In this document: positions 1 to 6,246 of the stretch, in pieces
Position numbering within the stretch: position 1 is the first letter of the stretch
Layout: the number at the start of each line of letters is the position of its first letter
Assembly: GCA_964530195.1 (NCBI GenBank)
Contig: CAZGXQ010000035.1
Coordinates: forward strand, 1 to 7,768
Length of the DNA stretch: 7,768 bases
Reading direction: 5' to 3'
DNA from: CAZGXQ01 sp964530195
GTDB taxonomy: Bacteria; Patescibacteriota; Minisyncoccia; Minisyncoccales; GBS-2
The notes under the pieces: model-generated
Seen by the model: the letters and a program-made list of their open reading frames with translations, nothing else
Databases searched by the model: none
Told to the model about the DNA's origin: nothing
Translations under genes and position numbers: made by a program

Positions 1-114
1 ATAAATCAAAAAAGCTACCCCAGAAGGGATGATGATAAATAGCCCCTGGCGAACAGTTAAAGGTCCAATTAATTTTGTTTCATATTCAATAAATTTCGGT
101 ACCCTAAACAACAT
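1..114 (-). CDS. PrgI-family (VirB3-like) T4SS membrane protein, 3' end cut by window edge
   Basis: Only the first 38 codons are present; the frame is open to position 1. The start is the ATG at 114-112, and the protein begins MLFRVPKFIEYETKLIGPL and continues TVRQG into a hydrophobic stretch. The combination of an N-terminal VPKFI(x)YE element, the IGPLT(x)RQ motif and an immediate membrane segment is what I know of the PrgI family, small inner-membrane proteins that play the VirB3 role and sit beside the VirB4 ATPase in Gram-positive and CPR type IV secretion systems. The gene starts 6 nt after the stop of the 129-residue gene, with no evident Shine-Dalgarno site, so it is probably translated by coupling. 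The motif match is seen in the sequence, the family role is established, and the expectation of virB4 further left is inference. The short visible length is the main limit. Confidence 0.8.
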   Translation of the reverse strand, partial: MLFRVPKFIEYETKLIGPLTVRQGLFIIIPSGVAFLIY

Positions 115-120
115 AATTTT

Positions 121-510
121 TTATTCAATTGGTTCTCGGTAAATATCCTCTCTTTTTTCAATTCCTTTAGGAGGCTCTTTTTTAGTTTCCATTTTGTAAA
201 TTTTTTCCAAACTAAATTTTACGGGGAAAAAAATAAACCGGAAAATCTCTCGGCTTACTTTTTCTGCAATTTCAGGGGAAAGTTTTAAATCCTTTTCCAA
301 GGCTAATTGAAAATCTTCAGGAGGTAAAAGCCCAATTAAAACCAAACCCACGAAATCTAAAATTTCTTCTCCCCTTTCTTGTATTTGGTATCTTTCGCAA
401 ATGTCAAAAACTTCTTCTCCTGTTTTTTCTGAAAGAATAACTTCTTGTAATTCTTTGGGTAGTTCTTTGTAAAGTTTCCAAAATTTTTCAGGTGGAATTT
501 TTGTTGCCAT
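121..510 (-). CDS. Hypothetical 129-residue helical protein within a T4SS-like operon
   Basis: I cannot assign a named family. The protein is small and probably all-helical and soluble. An amphipathic start (IPPEKFWKLYKELPKEL) is followed by ILSEKTGEEVFDICERY (25-41), a hydrophobic helix FVGLVLIGLLPPEDF (53-67), a helix around LSPEIAEKVSREI (77-89), and the hydrophobic FIFFPVKFSLEKIY (92-105). Residues 107-129 form a charged, Pro/Lys/Glu-rich tail, probably disordered. From memory, similar proteins with an LLPPEDF-like turn and a terminal F(x)PVK(x)SLEK(I/L) helix recur in Parcubacteria genomes, without known function. There is no signal peptide, and the 53-62 stretch is too short to be a confident membrane span. 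It lies 5 nt after the stop of the VirB6-like gene and 6 nt before the PrgI-family gene, which suggests a secretion-system accessory, chaperone or cytoplasmic adaptor. The ATG at 510-508 is the natural start. Confidence 0.8.
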   Translation of the reverse strand: MATKIPPEKFWKLYKELPKELQEVILSEKTGEEVFDICERYQIQERGEEILDFVGLVLIGLLPPEDFQLALEKDLKLSPEIAEKVSREIFRFIFFPVKFSLEKIYKMETKKEPPKGIEKREDIYREPIE

Positions 511-515
511 AGTTT

Positions 516-2924
516 TTATCTTAATTCTTCTAACTTTCTTCTTAAATCGACATTAATACTTAGAAGGGTTTCATAAAGAGGATTTTGTCTAAAAGGAGGC
601 TGCAAGAGAAGTTGACCAAAACGAGTTAAGAACGCTTCAACTTCTTCTCGAGTTCTCATTTCTCTAATTATAGTTTTTGCCCTTTCTTCAATTTCTGAAA
701 AAGCTTGCCTTAATAATCTTGCCTTTGTTTTTTGTTTTTGAATGCGGGCCTCATTATATTCCCCTTGCAATTTTACCAATTGTCTCTCTAAGACCCTTAA
801 GTTCTCGGCAACTTTCGTCTCTTCAACAAATTTTTCATACTCTGGGAAGTGTCTTCGGAACATACCATAGCTTACAAATTCTCGATCCATTACTTCCCTT
901 CCAGGAAAAGGAATATAGCGTCCCGCTTCACTGGCAAAAAGCCAATGGAAAAGGTAAGGGTTTTCCTCTCTTTGTTTTATTAATAATTTAACCTCCTCTT
1001 CTGGTTTTCCCTTAACTACTTTATACATTTGATTCCAACCCCCAGGACTTTCTAAAAGTTTTCTTGCGGTTTCAACATCAAAAGTTCTGAGAATAGCTTG
1101 GAACTTTTCCGGGCTCATTCGATGAGCTCCCCAAATTGCTTCAATTGAGGCTAAAGCCTCACTTGGAACCTTCGTTACATCTCCAGGCCTCAATTGTTCA
1201 AAATGTAAAACTCCAGCTGCAATGTCTCTTAAGGTTCTTCCCTTTCTCAATTCTTCATCAATGCGTTCTCTTAGCGCTTCATTTCTTTCATATTCTTCTC
1301 TTAATTCTTTCTCTCTTTGAGTGATTGCTTCTTCAACGGAGCGTCTTTTTTCTGGTGGAGCGAGATTCAACTTTGCTTCCTCTGTCATAAGATGAAACAC
1401 AGCATTATAAAATTTCTTAAAATCTTCTCCATATCGGGTTCTTAAAACTGGATTTCTTAAAGCTTGCTGCATTTCTATTGCCGCTCGTTGTTGAAACTCT
1501 TCTGTAGTTTTAGCTAAAGTTCCTAATTCAGCCATTCTTCCTAAAATCTGGATCCTTTCATGAGTTCTATAAACTGGGCTTTGGGCAATTTTTGCCTGTT
1601 CCTCAGGCGTCATTTTTTCAAACTCCTTTGGTAAAGTAACCTCCCGCGCTCTAATAGCATAAGGTAAGAAATAAGGAGCCATAACTTGAGCCCCTCTTTC
1701 AAGAGTACGAGCTAAGGGACGAGTTATTAGACCAGCTACAGGTCTTTCTTCATATCTTTTTAACCACTTAGCCGCTCTTTGTAAGTCCTCTGGCGTTTCT
1801 CCTAATGTACCAGCTAGCCAACGTGTAGCTCTTGATCTTAATAATTTTCCCCTTGCCCGGCCTATAACTCTTCCAGCCTGTCCAGCAAGTCTTAAAGCCA
1901 TAGCACCTCCCCAACCTGTAGCTTGTATTCCAAGCATAACTCCCAATTGCAAAAGACCTAAAGTGAAAAAATGAGGAATAATTCTGGCTACTTCATCCCA
2001 CTGATTAAAGGTATTTGCAAAAAATTGAATAAGAGTTTGCCCCCCAGGCAAAGGTTCGCTTTCAATTATTTCTCCAGCTCTGGCTGACAAGTAAAGAAAG
2101 AAAGCACAAATTGGGCCTGCCAAGCACCAACTAATGAAATCTTTGAACCACCTTTCCCAATATTGTCTAGTTGCAGGCAAGATTAAGCAAATAAAAGCAA
2201 CTGGAGATAAAACTACATAAATCCAAATGGCAGCATATCGGAAAAGGAAAGTTAAAAGGTAGGCAATTAAAAGAGTAGCTGTATACATTTGAACTGAAAT
2301 CACAATTAAACATCCTGCAATTCTTTTTGGCCAGGCAAGGGGATTAACAATATCTTTTAAAAATTCTACAATTTGTTGCCCCACAGTATGCAAAGTAGTA
2401 GTAAAAACCCCAACACCTCCTATTTTGTCTGTAAAATAATACATAAAAATATTAGAAGCATCGACAATTAAACCGCAAATGACTCTAGAAAAGTAAACCA
2501 ATATACCAACAATTACTAATCTCCACAAAAGTTTCCCCGTATCATAACCTTCAAGCCTTAAAATTGTAGCAAAGGCAATCCAAACTAAAACCAAAACCAA
2601 TCCAATACTAATGAAGCCTCCCGTAATTTGAAGCCCCGCAGTGACAAAGGGATTTTGAAGGTAAGTCCATCCTCCCAATAGCCCAGGATGCAAAGCTCTA
2701 GTGATTGCATCACTCAAAAGACTATTTATCCATCCCAAAACAATGAGGATTAGGCGAATAAAAAAGATAAATATTACGCCAGCTTCGTATTTTTTAAAAG
2801 CAGCGCCTAAAAGACCAGTTATAAATTGAGCAAAAGGAGATTGTGCCTCACTTGAGAAGGGAACAAACAAAAGGAAAATTACTAGAGAGATTAGCCAAAT
2901 AGCTCTTTTACTAATTTTACCCAT
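516..2924 (-). CDS. VirB6/TrbL-like polytopic T4SS protein with long Arg-rich C-terminal region
   Basis: This 802-residue protein resembles the polytopic inner-membrane channel component of type IV secretion systems (VirB6/TrbL/PrgH group). Residues 1-27 look like a signal peptide: basic MGKISKR, a hydrophobic core, then a possible cleavage after SSEA. Hydrophobic segments lie near 47-67, 98-121, 133-157, 203-226, 228-250, 262-282 and 313-336. An acidic Gly/Pro loop (284-296) lies between the last two. From about 345 the chain turns strongly basic (GRVIGRARGKLLRSR), so the remaining ~455 residues are predicted cytoplasmic by the positive-inside rule. That part is Arg/Glu-rich and helical, with likely coiled coils around 528-562 and 700-765, and matches nothing I recognise. 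The ATG at 2924 is kept because it is needed for the signal peptide; it overlaps the end of rsmA by 34 nt. Downstream are the 129-residue gene and the PrgI-family gene. The VirB6 assignment rests on topology and neighbours, not on a signature motif. Confidence 0.8.
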   Translation of the reverse strand: MGKISKRAIWLISLVIFLLFVPFSSEAQSPFAQFITGLLGAAFKKYEAGVIFIFFIRLILIVLGWINSLLSDAITRALHPGLLGGWTYLQNPFVTAGLQITGGFISIGLVLVLVWIAFATILRLEGYDTGKLLWRLVIVGILVYFSRVICGLIVDASNIFMYYFTDKIGGVGVFTTTLHTVGQQIVEFLKDIVNPLAWPKRIAGCLIVISVQMYTATLLIAYLLTFLFRYAAIWIYVVLSPVAFICLILPATRQYWERWFKDFISWCLAGPICAFFLYLSARAGEIIESEPLPGGQTLIQFFANTFNQWDEVARIIPHFFTLGLLQLGVMLGIQATGWGGAMALRLAGQAGRVIGRARGKLLRSRATRWLAGTLGETPEDLQRAAKWLKRYEERPVAGLITRPLARTLERGAQVMAPYFLPYAIRAREVTLPKEFEKMTPEEQAKIAQSPVYRTHERIQILGRMAELGTLAKTTEEFQQRAAIEMQQALRNPVLRTRYGEDFKKFYNAVFHLMTEEAKLNLAPPEKRRSVEEAITQREKELREEYERNEALRERIDEELRKGRTLRDIAAGVLHFEQLRPGDVTKVPSEALASIEAIWGAHRMSPEKFQAILRTFDVETARKLLESPGGWNQMYKVVKGKPEEEVKLLIKQREENPYLFHWLFASEAGRYIPFPGREVMDREFVSYGMFRRHFPEYEKFVEETKVAENLRVLERQLVKLQGEYNEARIQKQKTKARLLRQAFSEIEERAKTIIREMRTREEVEAFLTRFGQLLLQPPFRQNPLYETLLSINVDLRRKLEELR

Positions 2925-3709
2925 AATAAAAGAGAGAGATTTTCTGCTCTTGATTTTGGGTTTATTCCAATTTTTAAAAAGACCTTTTCTAATTCAATTT
3001 TATTTCTTATTAAAGAAGTAGTCAAATTATTAATAAGTTGTTTTCTAGGATGGGAAAATCCAGCTTTTAAAACTTTAAAAAAAATTTCAGGGTCAATTAT
3101 TTTTTCGTAGCCATTTTTTAAAGGTTCAATTTTTAAAATTGCGCCATCAACCTTTGGTCTGGGCCAAAAACACTCTTTTTTTACATAGTCTAAAATTTTA
3201 GCTTTTGCGTAAAATTGAGCAAAGAGGGCTAAAAAATTTGTTTTTGGAGCTTTAGCACAAATTCTTTGAGCAACTTCTTTTTGAACTAAAAAAATCATCA
3301 AATTTGGTTTTTCCTTAGCTTTGAGAAACTTTTGAATTACGGGTTTTGAGATATGATAAGGAAGGTTGCCAACAACTTTATATTTTTTTGGAAGATTAAG
3401 CTTTGAGAGATCAATTTTTAAAATATCTTCATTTAAAATTTCTACATTTTTAAAGTTTTTTAAAAATTCTTTTGCCAAATTCACCATTCTTTTATCTTTT
3501 TCCACTGCTAAAACTTTCTTTGCTTTTTTTGCCAACTCCTTTGTTAAATTTCCAAAACCAGGTCCTATTTCTAATACAAAGTCATCTTCTTTAATTTCTG
3601 CAAAGGAAGCAATTTTTTTTAATATACTTTCCCTGATTAAAAAATTCTGCCCAAATGATTTTAAGGGGAAATTTTTATTTAAAAGCCCTATTAATTCTTT
3701 TATCCTCAC
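2891..3709 (-). CDS. rsmA: 16S rRNA (adenine1518-N6/adenine1519-N6)-dimethyltransferase RsmA/KsgA
   Basis: This enzyme dimethylates two adjacent adenines in the 3'-terminal hairpin (helix 45) of 16S rRNA using S-adenosylmethionine, a late step of small-subunit assembly. Visible signatures in the 272 residues: SFGQNFL (18-24), corresponding to the family's LGQ(N/H)FL; the SAM-binding motif I VLEIGPGFGNLT (45-56); the acidic motif II residue in VLAVEKD (E70); the N6-adenine methyltransferase motif IV NLPYHIS (115-121); the FWPRPKVDGA element (181-190); and a helical C-terminal domain. The length is normal for the family, and no key residue appears missing. The start is a GTG at 3709-3707; an in-frame TAA lies only 12 nt upstream (3719-3721), so no longer start exists. 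The coding is very Lys- and AT-rich. The 3' end overlaps the VirB6-like gene by 34 nt, so rsmA probably heads the secretion operon transcript. Confidence 0.96.
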   Translation of the reverse strand: MRIKELIGLLNKNFPLKSFGQNFLIRESILKKIASFAEIKEDDFVLEIGPGFGNLTKELAKKAKKVLAVEKDKRMVNLAKEFLKNFKNVEILNEDILKIDLSKLNLPKKYKVVGNLPYHISKPVIQKFLKAKEKPNLMIFLVQKEVAQRICAKAPKTNFLALFAQFYAKAKILDYVKKECFWPRPKVDGAILKIEPLKNGYEKIIDPEIFFKVLKAGFSHPRKQLINNLTTSLIRNKIELEKVFLKIGINPKSRAENLSLLLWVKLVKELFG

Positions 3710-3771
3710 CTTTTTATTTTAACAGAATTTCAACTTGACAAATAGATCTTGATATAAGAAAATAGAAAAAA
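3710..3771. promoter_or_regulatory. Divergent promoter region between rsmA and the LysM-CHAP gene
   Basis: This 62-nt space is the only real intergenic region in the window, and both flanking genes are transcribed away from it. On the plus strand a perfect TTGACA lies at 3735-3740. With a 17-nt spacer it pairs with GAAAAT at 3758-3763; a better -10-like box, TATAAG, is at 3753-3758 but only 12 nt away. On the minus strand TAAAAT at 3721-3716 is a reasonable -10 for rsmA, with TTGTCA at 3741-3736 upstream (spacer 14 nt, short). The two -35-like boxes overlap almost completely. All these placements put transcription starts within about 7 nt of the start codons. The region is so AT-rich that chance matches are expected; the region is firm, the individual boxes are tentative. 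Confidence 0.45.
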
Positions 3772-4728
3772 ATGAAAGAATTTAGCCAAAAATTAAAAAC
3801 TTTAGGCAAATTTTTAATTTTTGGGGCAATTTTAGTTTTTTTAATTTCTTTTTCGAAAAAAGAAGAAAGGCAAAGAAAGAGTTTCTTTTCTTTTTTCCAT
3901 CCCTACTGCTCTTCCTTTGTAGATCCAACCAAAAAATCCGTGCCAGAAACCCCCTCCTTTTTTATTCAAGAAAAATCCTTTCTCTATTCAATTAATCCCC
4001 CCTTTACAATTTTGCCAAAAGTATTTGCCCAGCTTTTAGGTGCGGAAATTCCAAACAATGAAATTTTAATTCACCAGGTTAAAGAAGGAGAAACCCTCTC
4101 AGCAATTGCAAAAAATTATAATTTAAAAGTGGAAACCATCGCCTTTGCTAACAATTTGGCAGATGAGAAAATTCTGCCAGGGCAAGAATTAATCATTCCT
4201 TCAGTAGATGGGGCAATTCATATTGTTAAAGAGGGAGAGAGTTTAGAAGAAATTGTTAAAAAATATGAAGTCAATTTAGAAGATGTTTTGGCTTTTAATG
4301 AAATAGTTTCTCCAACTGAAATTTCAGAAGGTCAAGTTTTGATTGTTCCTGGAGCAAAGCTAAAAGAACCTTTGACAATTCAAAGAAAAACCCCAATTTT
4401 TGTTGGGGGCATTTCTTCCTATCCCTATGGTTATTGTACTTGGTGGGTAGCACAAAAAAGAGAAGTTCCATCTTGGGGAAATGCTAAAGATTGGCTAAAA
4501 AACGCTCAAGCTTCAGGATATCCAGTATGTCTTGGAAGTTATTGTGAACCAAAACCTGGGGCAATTGTTTCTTTAAAAACTAGACATTCTTTAGGACATG
4601 TAGCTTATGTTGAAGAAGTAAAAGATGGAAAAATTATTATTTCTGAAATGAACTATCTTGGCTTTGGAGTAGTAAGTAAGAGAAGTTTGAAAATTGGAGA
4701 TCCAAGAATTTTAGGTTATATTTATTAA
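3772..4728 (+). CDS. Membrane-anchored LysM-LysM-CHAP cell-wall hydrolase
   Basis: This 318-residue exported protein probably cuts peptidoglycan (CHAP domains are Cys/His amidases or endopeptidases). A basic N-terminus and one hydrophobic segment (12-28, LGKFLIFGAILVFLISF) without a convincing cleavage site suggest a signal anchor. A low-complexity linker (30-95) leads to LysM 1 (about 100-143, HQVKEGETLSAIAKNYNL ending in PGQELIIP) and LysM 2 (about 149-193, HIVKEGESLEEIVKKYEV ending in EGQVLIVP), which bind glycan GlcNAc. The CHAP domain covers about 216-318: presumed nucleophile Cys222 in YGYCTWWVA, His276 in GHVAYVEEV, and a polar third residue in ISEMNY (Glu292 or Asn294). Cys253 and Cys258 are extra and could form a disulfide outside the cell. 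The gene stands alone on the plus strand, diverging from rsmA. The ATG at 3772 lacks a Shine-Dalgarno site. Its stop overlaps the comM stop by 4 nt. Its target could be the cell's own wall or a host's; the sequence does not say. Confidence 0.92.
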   Translation: MKEFSQKLKTLGKFLIFGAILVFLISFSKKEERQRKSFFSFFHPYCSSFVDPTKKSVPETPSFFIQEKSFLYSINPPFTILPKVFAQLLGAEIPNNEILIHQVKEGETLSAIAKNYNLKVETIAFANNLADEKILPGQELIIPSVDGAIHIVKEGESLEEIVKKYEVNLEDVLAFNEIVSPTEISEGQVLIVPGAKLKEPLTIQRKTPIFVGGISSYPYGYCTWWVAQKREVPSWGNAKDWLKNAQASGYPVCLGSYCEPKPGAIVSLKTRHSLGHVAYVEEVKDGKIIISEMNYLGFGVVSKRSLKIGDPRILGYIY

Positions 4729-6245
4729 ATTTCTCTTTGCCTGTAATTTAAAGCTTCACAGATATTTTCAAAAGAAATCTTCTCTAAGCCTTCTAAGTCT
4801 GCAATTGTTCTTGCAACTTTTAGAACTCGATGATAACCCCTAGCAGTTAATTTTCCAGTGTTGACATATTTTTTTAAAAGATTTTCACTTTCTTTGTCTA
4901 CTTGACAATATTTTTTAATTTCCTCCAAAGTCATTTCAGAATTAGTTTTTTCTTTTTTAAAACGAATTTTTTGAATTTCTCTAGCTTTTTTAACTCTTTC
5001 TTTCACTTTTTCTGCCCAACCTTCTTCTCCTTTTGAGATCAATTTTTCATATTTTAGTGGGGGAACCTGAACGAAAATATCAAATCTATCTATTAAGGGA
5101 CCGGAAAGCTTTCTTTGATACTTTTGAATTTGGGAAAAAGAGCAACGACATTCTTTTTCTGGATTTCCAAAATTTCCACAAGGACAGGGATTGGCAGCAG
5201 CTACTAAGGTAAAAGAAGCAGGAAAACTTAAAGAGTGCCTTGCTCTTGAAATTGTGATCTCTCTTTCTTCTAATGGTTGGCGCAAGCTTTCTAAAACATC
5301 TCGATGAAATTCAGGAAATTCATCCAAAAACAATACTCCTCTGTGAGCTAAAGTAATTTCTCCTGGTCTTGGCGGATTTCCTCCTCCAATCAAAGCTACT
5401 TCAGAAGCTGTATGATGGGGAGACCTGAATGGTCTTTCAAAAATTAGAGGTGAATCTTTTGGCAAAAGCCCAGCGATACTATAAATTTTTGTAACTTCTA
5501 AAATTTCATCAAAAGAAAGAGGAGGCAAAATTTTAGCCAAAACCTTTGCCAAAAGAGTTTTTCCAGCTCCTGGAGGTCCAATCATTAAAAGATGATGATT
5601 TCCAGCAGCAGAAATTTCCAAAGCCCTTTTTGCAATTTCCTGTCCTTTAATGTAATCTAATTCGCTAAAATTTTCCTTATTTTTTTGAATTATTGTTTGA
5701 AAATCCACTTTTTCTGGTAAAATTTCAATTTTTCCTTCCAAGTATCCAATAGCTTCTCTTAGATTTTTTACTCCAATCACTTTAATTCCTTCAATTAAGG
5801 CAGCTTCTTTTGCATTTTCTTTTGGCAAAATAATTTCTGAAAAACCTTTTTCTTTTGAAAGCAAAGAAAAAGAAATTGCACCCTTTATGGGTCTTAATTT
5901 TCCATCCAAGCCCAATTCTCCCAAAATCAGTTTCTTTTGAGGATTAAATTTTATTTCTCCAGTTGCTAAAAGATAACCTAAAGCAATTGGCAAATCATAA
6001 AGAGAACCCTCTTTTTTTAAATCAGCTGGAGCTAAAGAAACCAAAACTTTTATTGGCTTTGAATGAGGAGATTTAAATCCCGAACTTTCAATTGCTGTTG
6101 CCACTCTTTCTTTTGATTCCTCAACTGCTCTATCAGCAAGTCCTACAATTTCAAAACGTCTTAAGCCAAAATCTACACTAACTTCAATCTCAATTATTTG
6201 AGCCTCTAATCCCAAAATTCCAGCTGAGAAAACCTTAGAGATCAT
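4725..6245 (-). CDS. comM: ComM/YifB-family AAA+ ATPase (Mg-chelatase-like), competence-associated
   Basis: This is a 506-residue cytoplasmic AAA+ protein of full family length. An N-terminal Lon-protease-like (ChlI) domain covers about 1-170, with the family's typical start (ISKVFSAGILGLEAQ) and the FEIVGLADRAVEESKERV segment. The Mg-chelatase-type AAA+ core covers about 185-400: Walker A GPPGAGKT (223-230), Walker B VLFLDEF (304-310), and GPLIDRFDI with a likely arginine finger or sensor Arg387. Four cysteines (354, 356, 366, 368) in NPCPCG and ECRC look like a metal site, as in many non-proteobacterial members. The C-terminal helical Mg-chelatase domain (about 408-502) contains TARGYHRVLKVARTIADLEG. 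In Haemophilus and Vibrio, ComM aids natural transformation by branch migration of incoming DNA; that role here is by homology. The gene starts 1 nt after the stop of the surface-protein gene, so translation is probably coupled, and it ends tail to tail with the LysM-CHAP gene. Confidence 0.95.
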   Translation of the reverse strand: MISKVFSAGILGLEAQIIEIEVSVDFGLRRFEIVGLADRAVEESKERVATAIESSGFKSPHSKPIKVLVSLAPADLKKEGSLYDLPIALGYLLATGEIKFNPQKKLILGELGLDGKLRPIKGAISFSLLSKEKGFSEIILPKENAKEAALIEGIKVIGVKNLREAIGYLEGKIEILPEKVDFQTIIQKNKENFSELDYIKGQEIAKRALEISAAGNHHLLMIGPPGAGKTLLAKVLAKILPPLSFDEILEVTKIYSIAGLLPKDSPLIFERPFRSPHHTASEVALIGGGNPPRPGEITLAHRGVLFLDEFPEFHRDVLESLRQPLEEREITISRARHSLSFPASFTLVAAANPCPCGNFGNPEKECRCSFSQIQKYQRKLSGPLIDRFDIFVQVPPLKYEKLISKGEEGWAEKVKERVKKAREIQKIRFKKEKTNSEMTLEEIKKYCQVDKESENLLKKYVNTGKLTARGYHRVLKVARTIADLEGLEKISFENICEALNYRQREI

Positions 6246-6246
6246 T

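Noticed and set aside
677..991. Plus-strand open frame of 104 codons opposite the VirB6-like gene
   Set aside because: It lies wholly antisense to a well-supported coding frame, its product is a Phe/Leu/Pro-rich string without motifs, and no start signal precedes it.
1136..1324. Plus-strand open frame of 62 codons opposite the VirB6-like gene
   Set aside because: The Leu/His-rich product looks like an antisense translation of Arg/Glu-rich coding; no domain or start signal is visible.
600..1350. Repeated CTTCTTCT-like pyrimidine runs on the plus strand
   Set aside because: They are the complement of Glu/Lys/Arg codons in the helical region of the VirB6-like protein, with no fixed period or conserved unit.
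3366..3722. Plus-strand open frame of 118 codons opposite rsmA
   Set aside because: The Phe/Ser/Lys-rich product mirrors Lys/Glu/Leu-rich rsmA coding. rsmA is certain from its motifs on the other strand.
3751..3770. Possible operator palindrome around CTTGATATAAG
   Set aside because: The arms match over only about 3 bases in an AT-rich stretch, no better than chance.
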